A stretch of DNA of 34,822 bases from RPQJ01 sp031404015 (GTDB taxonomy: Bacteria; Pseudomonadota; Gammaproteobacteria; Steroidobacterales; Steroidobacteraceae): contig JANNGT010000126.1 in assembly GCA_031404015.1 (NCBI GenBank), positions 1 to 34,822 of the forward strand, read 5' to 3'. Within the stretch, counting starts at the first letter, position 1; the number at the start of each line of letters is the position of its first letter. Under the pieces are notes generated by a model. It was not told the origin of the DNA. It did no database searches and worked only from the letters and a program-made list of their open reading frames with translations. A program made the position numbers and the translations under genes. Shown piece after piece: positions 1 to 7,611 of this stretch.

Positions 1-1252
1 CGCAGCCGCAACGCGACGCGCAACGGCGATGGACGGCTCCGGTGCCGCGTCGCCTGTCAGGTCGGCGAGGGCGACCCGACCCACTTCGATGTGCAGGTCG
101 ATCCGGTCCAGCAGCGGACCCGATACGCGGCTGCGATACGCAGCGATACGCTCGGGCGCACAACGACAGCGGCCCCTCGTATCGCCGAAGTGGCCGCACG
201 GGCACGGGTTCATCGCGGCAACCAACTGGAAGCGCGCGGGGAACTCAGCCTGCCGCGCGGCCCGCGAGATCACGATGACGCCGCTTTCCAGCGGCTCGCG
301 CAATACCTCGAGCACGTGACGGTCGAACTCGGGCAGTTCGTCCAGGAACAGCACGCCGTTGTGCGCCAGCGAAATCTCGCCGGGACGCGGGCGTCCGCCG
401 CCACCCACGAGCGCAACGGCCGACGCCGTGTGATGCGGGGCGCGGAAAGGCCGGCGATGCCAGCCTTCGAGCCGAAACCCTTGTAGCGAGAGCGAGCGGA
501 TCGCAGCGGATTCGATGGCCTCGTCTTCACTCATGTCGGGCAGTGGGCAGGCGTTGCGCGAGCATGCTCTTGCCGCTGCCAGGCGGCCCGATGAACAGCA
601 GGCTGTGCTCGCCGGCCGCCGCAATCTCCAGCGCGCGACGCGCCCCCGGTTGCCCGCGCACTTCAGCCAGGTCTGGCCCATGGGAGGTTTGCTCGCGTCC
701 GGAGGCGATGCCGATGGGCGCCGCCTCGAGCGCAAGCGCCTGCTGCCCCGCCGCGTGGCGGCATACGTCGCGCAGGTGAGCCGCGACGAAGATGCGCGCG
801 TGCTTCGCCAGTGCGGCTTCGCGGCCGTTGGCGAGCGGCACGATCAGGGCGTGGCCGGCGCGCGCGGCCTGCAACGAACTCGGCAGCAGGCCACGCGTGC
901 CGTGCAGCTCGCCACCGAGCGACAGCTCACCGTAAAGCTCCACACCGACGAAGGGACCTGCAGGCAGTTGCTCTGAGGCGATGAGGATGCCCACCGCGAT
1001 CGCCAGGTCGAAACGGCCGCCTTCCTTGGGCAAATCCGCCGGGGCCAGGTTGACCGTCACCCGGCCGGCGGGAAACTCGTACCCGCAATTGGTCAGCGCG
1101 GCGCGCACCCGGTCCTTGCTCTCCTTCACGGCGGTTTCGAGCAGCCCCACGACCGAGAACGCAGGGAGGCCCGCCCCCACGTCGACTTCGACGCGTACGA
1201 GCGGCGCCTCGAGACCCTGCGGCGTGCGACTCAGGAGCGTGGCGAGCGTCAT
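1..1252 (-). pseudogene. comM: ComM/YifB-type Mg-chelatase-like AAA+ ATPase, frameshifted and cut by the window edge
   Basis: Homologue of ComM (YifB), a hexameric AAA+ branch-migration helicase that helps integrate DNA during natural transformation. The minus-strand ATG at 1252 opens a protein with the family's N-terminal ChlI-like domain, followed by a Walker A motif GPPGSGKS near 550-590. The reading frame then breaks at about 541-548 and reaches TGA at 527-529. The homologous protein continues in another frame from about 540 down to position 1, with MSEDEAIESAAIRSL, the Walker B-like FLDELPEF and the NPCPCGHFGD segment. The break replaces the usual RLPGLLP stretch with two CTGCCC copies joined by one A, equal to a net +1 or -5 change. 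The start at 1252 was preferred over an upstream in-frame ATG at 1348 because MTLATLLSRT is the family N-terminus. It is either a recent pseudogene or an assembly error; the rest of the sequence shows no decay. The C-terminal part lies outside the window. Confidence 0.85.
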
Positions 1253-1334
1253 GCGACATCCAGCGTAACCAGTGGTGCTGTCGATATGCCGTCCAGGCAG
1301 CACGCACTCAAGCTGCGAATCGACCGCTTTCGCA

Positions 1335-1340
1335 TAGAAT
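1335..1340 (+). promoter_or_regulatory. Putative -10 element of cysB (TAGAAT)
   Basis: TAGAAT lies six bases before the cysB ATG at 1347, and no Shine-Dalgarno sequence is visible between them. Transcription starting about seven bases downstream would begin at or next to the start codon, so a leaderless mRNA is possible. No good -35 hexamer was identified. This is inference from spacing alone. Confidence 0.35.
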
Positions 1341-1346
1341 GTCGGC

Positions 1347-2324
1347 ATGAAACTGCATCAATTGCGCTATCTCGCCGCGGTGGCCCAGACCGGGCTCAAC
1401 ATCACGGCTGCGGCGGAGAAGCTGCACACGTCACAACCCGGCGTCAGCAAGCAGATCAAGCTGCTCGAGGACGAACTCGGCTTCCAGATCTTCGTGCGTG
1501 ACGGTCGCAACCTGACGCGCGTGACGCCGGCCGGGCAGCAGGTGATCGACCGTGCGGTCAAGATCCTGCGCGAAGTGCAGAACATCAAGCGCCTGTCGGA
1601 CGACCTCAAGGACGAAGAACGCGGCTCGCTCTCCATCGCGACCACGCACACGCAGGCCCGGTACGTGTTGCCCGAGGTCATCAAGCAGTTTCGCGAAAAG
1701 TACCCGGAAGTCCGACTGCACCTGCACCAGGGCACGTCTGAGCAGATCGCGGAAATGGCCGCGCTCGACCGCATCGACTTCGCGATCGCCACCGGCTCCG
1801 AAGGACTTTTCGACGGTTACTCGCTGCTGCCGTGCTATCGCTGGCACCGGCACGTCGTGGTGCCACGCAATCACCCGCTCGCGCGCAGCAAGAAGGAGCT
1901 CACGCTCAAGCAACTGGCGGCGTACCCGATCGTCACGTACGTATTCAGCTTCACGGGCCCTTCGTCGCTGCACGGCATTTTCGCCAAGGAAGGGCTGGTG
2001 CCGAACGTCGTGCTCACGGCGCGCGACGCTGACGTCATCAAGACGTACGTGCGGCTCGGGCTCGGCGTGGGCATCGTCGCGAGCATGGCGGTGGAGCAGA
2101 AGGATGACGCCGATCTTGTGCACATCGACGCCTCGAACCTGTTCCCCGCCCATACCACCTGGATCGGGTTCCGGCGCGGCGGCCTGCTGCGCAAGTACCA
2201 GCTCGACTTCATCCAGCTGTTCGCGCCGCAACTGTCGCGCAGGCTGATCGAGCGCGCGGCGGGGGCCGCCACGCCGGCAGATGTCGCGCAGTTGACGGCC
2301 GACATCGAACTGCCACTGCGCTAG
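1347..2324 (+). CDS. cysB: CysB-type LysR transcriptional regulator
   Basis: LysR-family activator of sulfate assimilation genes, usually responding to N-acetylserine as inducer and to sulfide or thiosulfate as anti-inducers. The 325-residue protein matches the usual CysB length of about 324. The N-terminal winged helix-turn-helix (residues 1-60) has the CysB-like LHTSQPGVSKQIK helix and the segment ELGFQIFVR. The effector domain (about 90-300) contains the CysB-like segments ATTHTQARYVLP and QGTSEQIAEM and the late FSFTGPSSLH stretch. It sits divergent from comM and directly upstream of two sulfate-binding protein genes, which are expected CysB targets, so Cbl or another CysB paralogue is less likely. 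The last 25 or so residues are a poorly conserved tail. The start has a TAGAAT box six bases upstream and no clear ribosome binding site. Confidence 0.93.
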   Translation: MKLHQLRYLAAVAQTGLNITAAAEKLHTSQPGVSKQIKLLEDELGFQIFVRDGRNLTRVTPAGQQVIDRAVKILREVQNIKRLSDDLKDEERGSLSIATTHTQARYVLPEVIKQFREKYPEVRLHLHQGTSEQIAEMAALDRIDFAIATGSEGLFDGYSLLPCYRWHRHVVVPRNHPLARSKKELTLKQLAAYPIVTYVFSFTGPSSLHGIFAKEGLVPNVVLTARDADVIKTYVRLGLGVGIVASMAVEQKDDADLVHIDASNLFPAHTTWIGFRRGGLLRKYQLDFIQLFAPQLSRRLIERAAGAATPADVAQLTADIELPLR

Positions 2325-2342
2325 CGGGCGCAACCGGCCGCA

Positions 2343-2362
2343 GCACGAGTCAGCGGTCGTGC
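2343..2362 (+). terminator. Weak hairpin after cysB
   Basis: A six-base-pair inverted repeat (GCACGA / TCGTGC) with an eight-base loop lies 19 bases after the cysB stop. No U-tract follows. It could end or slow transcription before the sulfate-binding genes, but it is short and may be chance. The rest of the 221-base gap up to 2545 probably holds the promoter of the first sbp gene and CysB contact sites. I could not define these with confidence. Confidence 0.3.
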
Positions 2363-2545
2363 AGCCGTGATGACGGCATCCCTCGCCGTTCTGTCCTGTC
2401 ACCGTTTCCTAACCGCTGCGCGACTGACCGCATAACCACCGGTACCTAAGATCTCGCCCTACTTTTCATATATGCGGCGCGGATCGGGCGGACGAGGATG
2501 TGTTCCTGACCCGCTTCGCCCTTGGCTTCTGAACGGAGAACTGTG

Positions 2546-3559
2546 ATGTCCATACACCAAGTCTTGAAAGCGATAGCAGCATCGCTGATCGGCGCGCTCG
2601 CCTTGCTGGCCGGCCCGACGCTGCATGCGGAGTCGACGCTGCTGAACGTGTCGTATGATCCAACGCGCGAGCTCTACGACGATTACAACAAGGCGTTCGC
2701 GCAGTACTGGAAGAGCAAGACCGGCAAGGAGCTTGCCATCCGGCAGTCGCACGGCGGGTCCGGCAAGCAGGCGCGCACGGTCATCGACGGACTGCCCGCC
2801 GATGTCGTGACGCTGGCGCTTGCGTATGACATCGACGCCCTTGCGACGCAGGGCAAGCTGCTGCCCGCCAACTGGCAGTCGCGTCTGCCGAACAACAGCT
2901 CGCCTTACACGTCGACGATCGTGTTGCTCGTGCGCAAGGGCAACCCGAAGAAAATCAAGGATTGGGGCGATCTCGCGCGTCCAGGTGTTGCGGTCATCAC
3001 GCCGAATCCCAAGACATCGGGCGGCGCGCGCTGGAATTACCTCGCTGCCTGGGCCTGGGCGTTGAAGCAACCGGGCGGCAGTGCGGCCACGGCGGAGGAC
3101 TACATCGGCAAGCTCTACAAGAACGTCCCGGTGCTCGACACGGGTGCACGCGGCTCGCTCACGACCTTTGCCCAGCGTGGCATCGGCGACGTGATGATCT
3201 CGTGGGAAAACGAGGCGCTCCTCGCCTCGAAGCAGTTGGGCAAGGACAAGTTCGAGATCGTCGTGCCCTCGCTGAGCATCCTCGCGGAACCGCCCGTTGC
3301 CGTCGTCGACAAGGTCGCGATTCGTCGCGGCACGACCGCCGAGGCCCGCGCGTACCTGGAGTACCTGTATTCCAAGGAGGGCCAGGAGATCGTCGCGCAG
3401 CACTACTATCGGCCGCGCGATCCCGCCGTCGCGGCGAAATACGCGTCGACTTTTCCCAGGCTGAGTCTCGTCTCCATCGCTGACTTCGGCGGCTGGGCCA
3501 AGGCACACGCGATGCACTTCGCGGACGGCGGCACTTTCGACAGGATCTACGCGCGCTAG
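2546..3559 (+). CDS. sbp: Periplasmic sulfate-binding protein, copy 1
   Basis: Solute receptor that delivers sulfate (or thiosulfate) to the CysTWA importer. The 337-residue protein starts with a signal peptide (about residues 1-28, with an LLAGPTLHA cleavage region). It then shows the family landmarks LNVSYDPTRE, IRQSHGGSGKQAR, DVVTLALAYDIDAL, NPKTSGGARWNYLAAW, DTGARGSLTTF and DFGGW. These loops form the oxyanion pocket in this family. ATG 2546 is preferred over an in-frame TTG at 2522 because a GGAGAA ribosome binding site sits six bases upstream and the signal peptide then starts correctly. The gene follows cysB and precedes a close paralogue. The matching transporter genes lie about 6 kb away on the other strand, an unusual split. 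Confidence 0.93.
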   Translation: MSIHQVLKAIAASLIGALALLAGPTLHAESTLLNVSYDPTRELYDDYNKAFAQYWKSKTGKELAIRQSHGGSGKQARTVIDGLPADVVTLALAYDIDALATQGKLLPANWQSRLPNNSSPYTSTIVLLVRKGNPKKIKDWGDLARPGVAVITPNPKTSGGARWNYLAAWAWALKQPGGSAATAEDYIGKLYKNVPVLDTGARGSLTTFAQRGIGDVMISWENEALLASKQLGKDKFEIVVPSLSILAEPPVAVVDKVAIRRGTTAEARAYLEYLYSKEGQEIVAQHYYRPRDPAVAAKYASTFPRLSLVSIADFGGWAKAHAMHFADGGTFDRIYAR

Positions 3560-3579
3560 ACAGGCCCTGTAGGAATCGT

Positions 3580-3609
3580 CGGCGGCGACTCGGCAAAGAG
3601 TCGCCGTCG
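3580..3609 (+). terminator. Strong intercistronic hairpin between the two sulfate-binding genes
   Basis: A 12-base-pair stem (CGGCGGCGACTC / GAGTCGCCGTCG, one G-U pair) encloses the six-base loop GGCAAA, 20 bases after the first sbp stop. No U-run follows. It may act as a Rho-independent-like terminator, as an mRNA stabiliser for sbp copy 1, or as an attenuator giving unequal amounts of the two binding proteins. Confidence 0.55.
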
Positions 3610-3658
3610 GCCCCACCGCTCGGCGCGCTACCATGGTCTCGTCCCAGGAGACTCAGCG

Positions 3659-4678
3659 ATGCCGCTTTCCCGTCCCCCCTTTTCACGTCTGGCTTGCTTC
3701 GCAACAGCCCTGCTGGCGCTCCTGTTACTGCCCGTAGCCCACGCCGAAGTGACGCTGCTCAACGTGTCATACGATCCGACGCGCGAGTTCTACGACGCTT
3801 ACAACCGCGAGTTCGCGCAGTATTGGCAGCAGCGCACCGGCCAGGAGGTGGCAATCCGCCAGTCGCATGGCGGCTCGGGCAAGCAGGCACGCATGGTGAT
3901 CGACGGTCTGCCCGCCGATGTCGTGACACTGGCACTCGGGTACGACATCGACGCCCTGGCGAGCAAGGGCAAGTTGTTGCCGGCCAACTGGCAGGGCCGC
4001 CTGCCGCACAACAGCTCGCCGTACACCTCGACCATCGTGTTCCTCGTGCGCAAGGGCAACCCGAAGGGGATCCGCGACTGGGGAGACCTCGCCAAGCCGG
4101 GTGTGCAGGTGATCACGCCGAACCCCAAGACCTCGGGCGGCGCGCGCTGGAACTACCTCGCCGCCTGGGCGTGGGCGATGGAACAGCCCGGTGGCACACC
4201 AGCCACCGCAGCCGACTTCCTCGGCAAGCTCTATCGCAATGTGCCGGTGCTGGACACGGGCGCGCGGGCATCACTCACGACATTCGCCCAACGTGGGATT
4301 GGCGACGTGATCATCACGTGGGAAAACGAGGCGTACATGGCCTCGGCGCGACTGAAGAAGCAGCATTTCGTGACCATCGTGCCATCGGTGAGCATCCTGG
4401 CCGAACCGCCGGTCGCGATCGTCGACAAGGTCGCGGTGCGACGCGGCACGGTCGAAGTGGCGCGCGCGTACGTTGAGCACCTGTATTCCAAGCGCGCGCA
4501 GGAGATCGCGGCCGAGCACCACTACCGTCCGCGCGACCCGGAGGTCGCCGCACGTTATGCCGCCCTGTTCCCGCAGGTGAACATGTGGACCATTGACAAC
4601 TTCGGTGGCTGGGCCCACGCCAACGCGACACACTTCGCGAACGACGCCGAATTCGATCGAATCTACAACCGCAAGTGA
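3659..4678 (+). CDS. sbp: Periplasmic sulfate-binding protein, copy 2
   Basis: A second receptor of the Sbp/CysP family, 339 residues, with its own signal peptide (about 1-29, ending PVAHA). It aligns with copy 1 without gaps over almost the whole mature chain, with roughly three quarters of positions identical by eye. It keeps the pocket segments SHGGSGKQAR, NPKTSGGARWNY and DTGARASLTTF. Differences cluster at surface segments and near the end (VNMWTIDNFGGW against LSLVSIADFGGW). The start codon follows a CAGGAG ribosome binding site at 3645-3650. A 99-base gap with a strong hairpin separates the copies. The tandem pair looks like a local duplication, perhaps giving different oxyanion affinity (sulfate against thiosulfate, molybdate or selenate); the sequence alone cannot settle which. 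Confidence 0.92.
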   Translation: MPLSRPPFSRLACFATALLALLLLPVAHAEVTLLNVSYDPTREFYDAYNREFAQYWQQRTGQEVAIRQSHGGSGKQARMVIDGLPADVVTLALGYDIDALASKGKLLPANWQGRLPHNSSPYTSTIVFLVRKGNPKGIRDWGDLAKPGVQVITPNPKTSGGARWNYLAAWAWAMEQPGGTPATAADFLGKLYRNVPVLDTGARASLTTFAQRGIGDVIITWENEAYMASARLKKQHFVTIVPSVSILAEPPVAIVDKVAVRRGTVEVARAYVEHLYSKRAQEIAAEHHYRPRDPEVAARYAALFPQVNMWTIDNFGGWAHANATHFANDAEFDRIYNRK

Positions 4679-4711
4679 CGCCGCCGGCGTTTGTGGCAAG
4701 CTGCCTGGACC

Positions 4712-6595
4712 ATGGTTGCCGGCCGTAAACTGAACATTCCCGCAGGCCACGGCGCGCATCCAGGCGCCGGCGAAGCAGGTGCATTCGCCAGCTTGAGAGG
4801 TCTCGGCGACGTGTTCCAGTACACACGCCACGCGCTCGAACTGGTGTGGTCTACCAGCCGCCCCCTCACGGTTGCTCTCGCCGCACTGACGCTGCTCGCA
4901 GGCGTGCTGCCCGCAGCGATCGCGTTCATCGGCGCGAAAATCGTCGATGCGGTCGTCGCCGCGGTCGGCATCCACCAGGCCGCGGGCACAACGGACCTCA
5001 CGACGGTCCTGAGTTACGTGGTGCTCGAGGGCGTGCTGGTCGCGGCTCTTGCAGCCGTGCAGCGCGGCCTCTCGACGTGCCAGTCCTTGCTGCGCGCCCA
5101 GCTGGGGCAACGCGTCAACGAGATGATCCTCGAGAAGGCCCTGACGCTCGACCTGCGTCATTTCGAGGACTCGGAGTTCTACGACAAGCTCACGCGTGCG
5201 CGGCGCGAGGCTTCAACGCGCCCGCTAGCGCTGGTCATGAGCAGCTTCGGCCTCGTGCAGAATGCGATCGCGCTGCTCAGCTTCGGCACGTTGCTCGCGC
5301 AGTTCTCGCCATGGGCAGTGGCGGTGCTGCTGCTCGCGGGCCTGCCGTCGTTCATCGCCGAAGCCAAGTTTTCCGGCGACGCGTTTCGCCTCTTTCGGTG
5401 GCGCTCGCCCGAAACGCGCATGCAGATGTACCTCGAGACGGTCATCGCGCGCGAAGACCACGCCAAGGAGGTGAAACTGTTCGAGCTGGGGCCGCGCCTG
5501 CTCGAGCGTTATCGCTCGATCTTCCAGAAGGTATTCCGTGAAGACCGCGCGCTCACGATCCGGCGCGACACCTGGGGCTTCTTCCTCGGCCTCGTCAGCA
5601 CCGGCGCCTTCTACGCGGCCTACGCCTGGGTAGCAGTGAGTGCCGTGCAGGGCAAGATCACGCTGGGCCAGATGACCATGTACGTGCTGCTGTTCCGCCA
5701 GGGCCAATCGGCGGTGTCTGCGATCCTGTCGGCGATCGGCGGCATGTACGAAGACAACCTCTACCTGTCCACGTTGTACGAATACCTCGACACGCCGGTC
5801 GCCGCCGCCTCGGGCACGGCAACCGCAGGTGCCAGTCCCGGCGCTGGACTGCGGTTCGATGCCGTGACCTTCACGTATCCCGGTGCCTCGGAGCCGGCCG
5901 TGCGTGACGTGACGTTTACCCTGCGACCCGGCGAAAGCCTGGCCCTCGTCGGCGAGAACGGCTCAGGCAAGACGACGCTGATCAAGCTGCTGACACGCCT
6001 GTATACACCGGACGCCGGGCGCATCCTGCTCGACGGCACGGATCTCGCAGACTGGCAGCCGACGGCGCTGCGGCGGCGGGTCGGGGTCATTTTCCAGGAC
6101 TTCGCGCGCTATCAGCTCAAGGTTGGCGAGAACATCGGTGCGGGCGACGTCAGTCATTTCGACGACGAATCGCGCTGGCGCGAGGCGGCGGGCCTGGGCA
6201 TGGCCGCGCCGTTCATCGAGGAACTGCCCGGTGGTTACCAGGCGCAGCTGGGCAAGTGGTTCAAGGACGGGCGCGAACTGTCGGGCGGTCAGTGGCAGAA
6301 GGTTGCACTGTCGCGTGCGTTCATGCGCGAGGACGCCGATATCCTCGTGCTCGACGAGCCGACCGCTGCAATGGATGCGCGCGCGGAGGCGCAGGTGTTC
6401 GAGCAGTTCCAGGCGCTCGCGCGCTCACGCCTGGTGATCCTGATTTCGCACCGGTTCTCGACCGTGCGCATGGCCGACCAGATCCTGGTCATCGAGGGTG
6501 GCCGCATCCTGGAGCGCGGCAGCCACGAGGCGCTGATGCAGCTCGACGGTCACTACGCCGGGCTGTTTGCTTTGCAGGCGAAGGGATACCGCTAG
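4712..6595 (+). CDS. ABC exporter half-transporter (fused permease and ATPase)
   Basis: Type I exporter in the inner membrane, about 627 residues if started at ATG 4712. An in-frame TTG at 4691 is also possible; neither has a clear ribosome binding site. Residues about 50-370 form a six-helix permease domain, with hydrophobic stretches near PLTVALAALTLLAGVLP, VLEGVLVAALAAV, WAVAVLLLAGLPSF and TWGFFLGLVSTGAFYAAY. The nucleotide-binding domain has Walker A GENGSGKTT (about 414-422), a Q-loop IFQDFARY, signature LSGGQ (about 523), Walker B ILVLDEP (about 544-550) and H-loop ISHRFSTV. Such proteins work as dimers and export lipids, peptides or drugs. The substrate is not evident from sequence or neighbours. 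No peptidase C39 domain and no precursor-peptide gene is visible nearby. It starts 33 bases after the second sulfate-binding gene, so read-through is possible. Confidence 0.88.
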   Translation: MVAGRKLNIPAGHGAHPGAGEAGAFASLRGLGDVFQYTRHALELVWSTSRPLTVALAALTLLAGVLPAAIAFIGAKIVDAVVAAVGIHQAAGTTDLTTVLSYVVLEGVLVAALAAVQRGLSTCQSLLRAQLGQRVNEMILEKALTLDLRHFEDSEFYDKLTRARREASTRPLALVMSSFGLVQNAIALLSFGTLLAQFSPWAVAVLLLAGLPSFIAEAKFSGDAFRLFRWRSPETRMQMYLETVIAREDHAKEVKLFELGPRLLERYRSIFQKVFREDRALTIRRDTWGFFLGLVSTGAFYAAYAWVAVSAVQGKITLGQMTMYVLLFRQGQSAVSAILSAIGGMYEDNLYLSTLYEYLDTPVAAASGTATAGASPGAGLRFDAVTFTYPGASEPAVRDVTFTLRPGESLALVGENGSGKTTLIKLLTRLYTPDAGRILLDGTDLADWQPTALRRRVGVIFQDFARYQLKVGENIGAGDVSHFDDESRWREAAGLGMAAPFIEELPGGYQAQLGKWFKDGRELSGGQWQKVALSRAFMREDADILVLDEPTAAMDARAEAQVFEQFQALARSRLVILISHRFSTVRMADQILVIEGGRILERGSHEALMQLDGHYAGLFALQAKGYR

Positions 6596-6598
6596 GAA

Positions 6599-6647
6599 GT
6601 GAGTAGTGAGTAGTGAACGGAATCACTAATCACTACTCACTACTCAC
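6599..6647. repeat. Heptamer tandem-repeat hairpin between convergent genes
   Basis: Two arms made of tandem copies of a GTGAGTA heptamer (6599-6616) and its complement TCACTAC (6630-6647) form a perfect 18-base-pair stem around a 13-base loop (6617-6629). Further degenerate copies (TCACTAA, TCACTTC) continue to about 6658. The block fills the gap between the stops of the ABC exporter and the phnA-like gene. It is AT-richer than everything around it. It could work as a bidirectional terminator, and its repeat structure suggests a dispersed intergenic repeat family. Confidence 0.8.
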
Positions 6648-6658
6648 TAATCACTTCC

Positions 6659-6868
6659 TCAGGCCTTCCGCAGGTACTCGGTCTTCAGCACGATCGTGTT
6701 GCGCCCCTGGCCGCATTCGATGGCCTCCGCGTCGGCCGTCAGGCGGATGTTCCTGAAAGTGGTGCCGCGCTTGAGCGTATCCGAGGACCCCTTCACACGC
6801 AGGTCCTTGGTCACCTGCACTGCATCGCCTTCGACGAGTTCGTTGCCATTGCTGTCGCGCACAGTCAT
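6659..6868 (-). CDS. PhnA/YjdM-like domain protein
   Basis: A 69-residue protein matching the C-terminal PhnA domain (KOW/SH3-like barrel), with the pattern VRDSNGNELVEGDAV, TKDLRVKGSS, FRNIRLT and the closing TEYLRKA. Full-length YjdM/PhnA proteins are about 110 residues with an N-terminal zinc ribbon, which is absent here, so this is the short single-domain version. Despite the historic name, this family has no proven role in phosphonate breakdown. The ATG at 6868 has an AAGGA ribosome binding site about 12 bases upstream. It stands alone, downstream of the response-regulator gene on the same strand across a 62-base gap, so co-transcription with that operon is possible. The cellular role is unknown. 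Confidence 0.8.
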   Translation of the reverse strand: MTVRDSNGNELVEGDAVQVTKDLRVKGSSDTLKRGTTFRNIRLTADAEAIECGQGRNTIVLKTEYLRKA

Positions 6869-6930
6869 GCCATTAATTCCTTTCTTGGATACGCCAAGGA
6901 TGAGCCTCGCTCAGCGCATGCGCAACCGCG

Positions 6931-7611
6931 TCAAGCCTGGACCTCGTCAATGCGATACCCCGCCCCCGGCTCCGTCTTGAGAACTTTGGGCAGGCCCGGA
7001 TCCACCTCGATCTTGTGTCGCAATCGATGCACCAGTTGTTTCAGCAACTGGCGGTCACCGCTGCCGCGGTGTCCCCAGACGTGCGTCAGCAGGCGTTCCG
7101 TACCGACGACGTGCCCTGCGTTCGCCAGCAGGATCTGCAGCAGGCGTGTTTCGAGCTTGGTCAGCTTGACGGGCGGCGCCGCGCCCACGTGCAGCACCAG
7201 CGACTCGAGGTCGAGGCTCAGGCTGCCTACGGTCATCGCGCCCCCGCTCTCGAGTCCAGATCGACGCAGCAATGCACGCACACGGGCCAGCAACGTCCGC
7301 GGGCTGAACGGCTTGGTCAGGTAGTCGTCGGCACCGATATCGAGCGCGCGCACGAGGTCTTCTTCCTCCCCCCGGGCCGTGAGCATCATCACTGGAATGC
7401 GCGATTGTTTGCGGATCGCCTCGCAGATGTCGAAGCCGCTGCCGCCGGGCAGGTTGATGTCGAGGATCGCGAGGTCGGGTGACTCCGCGGCGAAGACGCG
7501 CAGCGCGCTCGGCACGTCGACGGCCTTGACCACGACGAAGCCGGATTGCGACAGCGCGAAGCCCACGAGCGACAGCAGGTCGGGATCGTCATCGACGACC
7601 AGCAGCTTCAT
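6931..7611 (-). CDS. OmpR/PhoB-family response regulator
   Basis: A 226-residue DNA-binding response regulator. The receiver domain (1-118) has the acidic pocket DDD at 7-9, the phospho-acceptor Asp51 in AILDINLPGG, Thr78 and Lys100 in DDYLTKPF. The C-terminal winged helix (about 130-224) shows LTKLETRLLQILLANAGHVV, the recognition region RQLLKQLVHRLRHKI and the closing hairpin GAGYRI. The start codon overlaps the kinase stop as ATGA at 7608-7611, so the pair is translationally coupled. The pair ends the cysA-cysT-cysW operon, which suggests it senses something tied to sulfate uptake or sulfur status. No target site is evident. If the kinase frameshift is real, this regulator may be orphaned. 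Confidence 0.92.
   Translation of the reverse strand: MKLLVVDDDPDLLSLVGFALSQSGFVVVKAVDVPSALRVFAAESPDLAILDINLPGGSGFDICEAIRKQSRIPVMMLTARGEEEDLVRALDIGADDYLTKPFSPRTLLARVRALLRRSGLESGGAMTVGSLSLDLESLVLHVGAAPPVKLTKLETRLLQILLANAGHVVGTERLLTHVWGHRGSGDRQLLKQLVHRLRHKIEVDPGLPKVLKTEPGAGYRIDEVQA

Noticed and set aside
1431..2402. Long open frame on the minus strand opposite cysB
   Set aside because: It is the antisense shadow of a well-supported regulator gene; the translation is rich in Arg and Ala and shows no family motif.
4712..6595. Bacteriocin or lantibiotic export system
   Set aside because: The exporter has no peptidase domain and no precursor peptide, modification enzyme or immunity gene lies next to it.
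6659..6868. Phosphonate-degradation role for the PhnA-like protein
   Set aside because: The family name is historical, the zinc ribbon is missing and no other phn gene is present.
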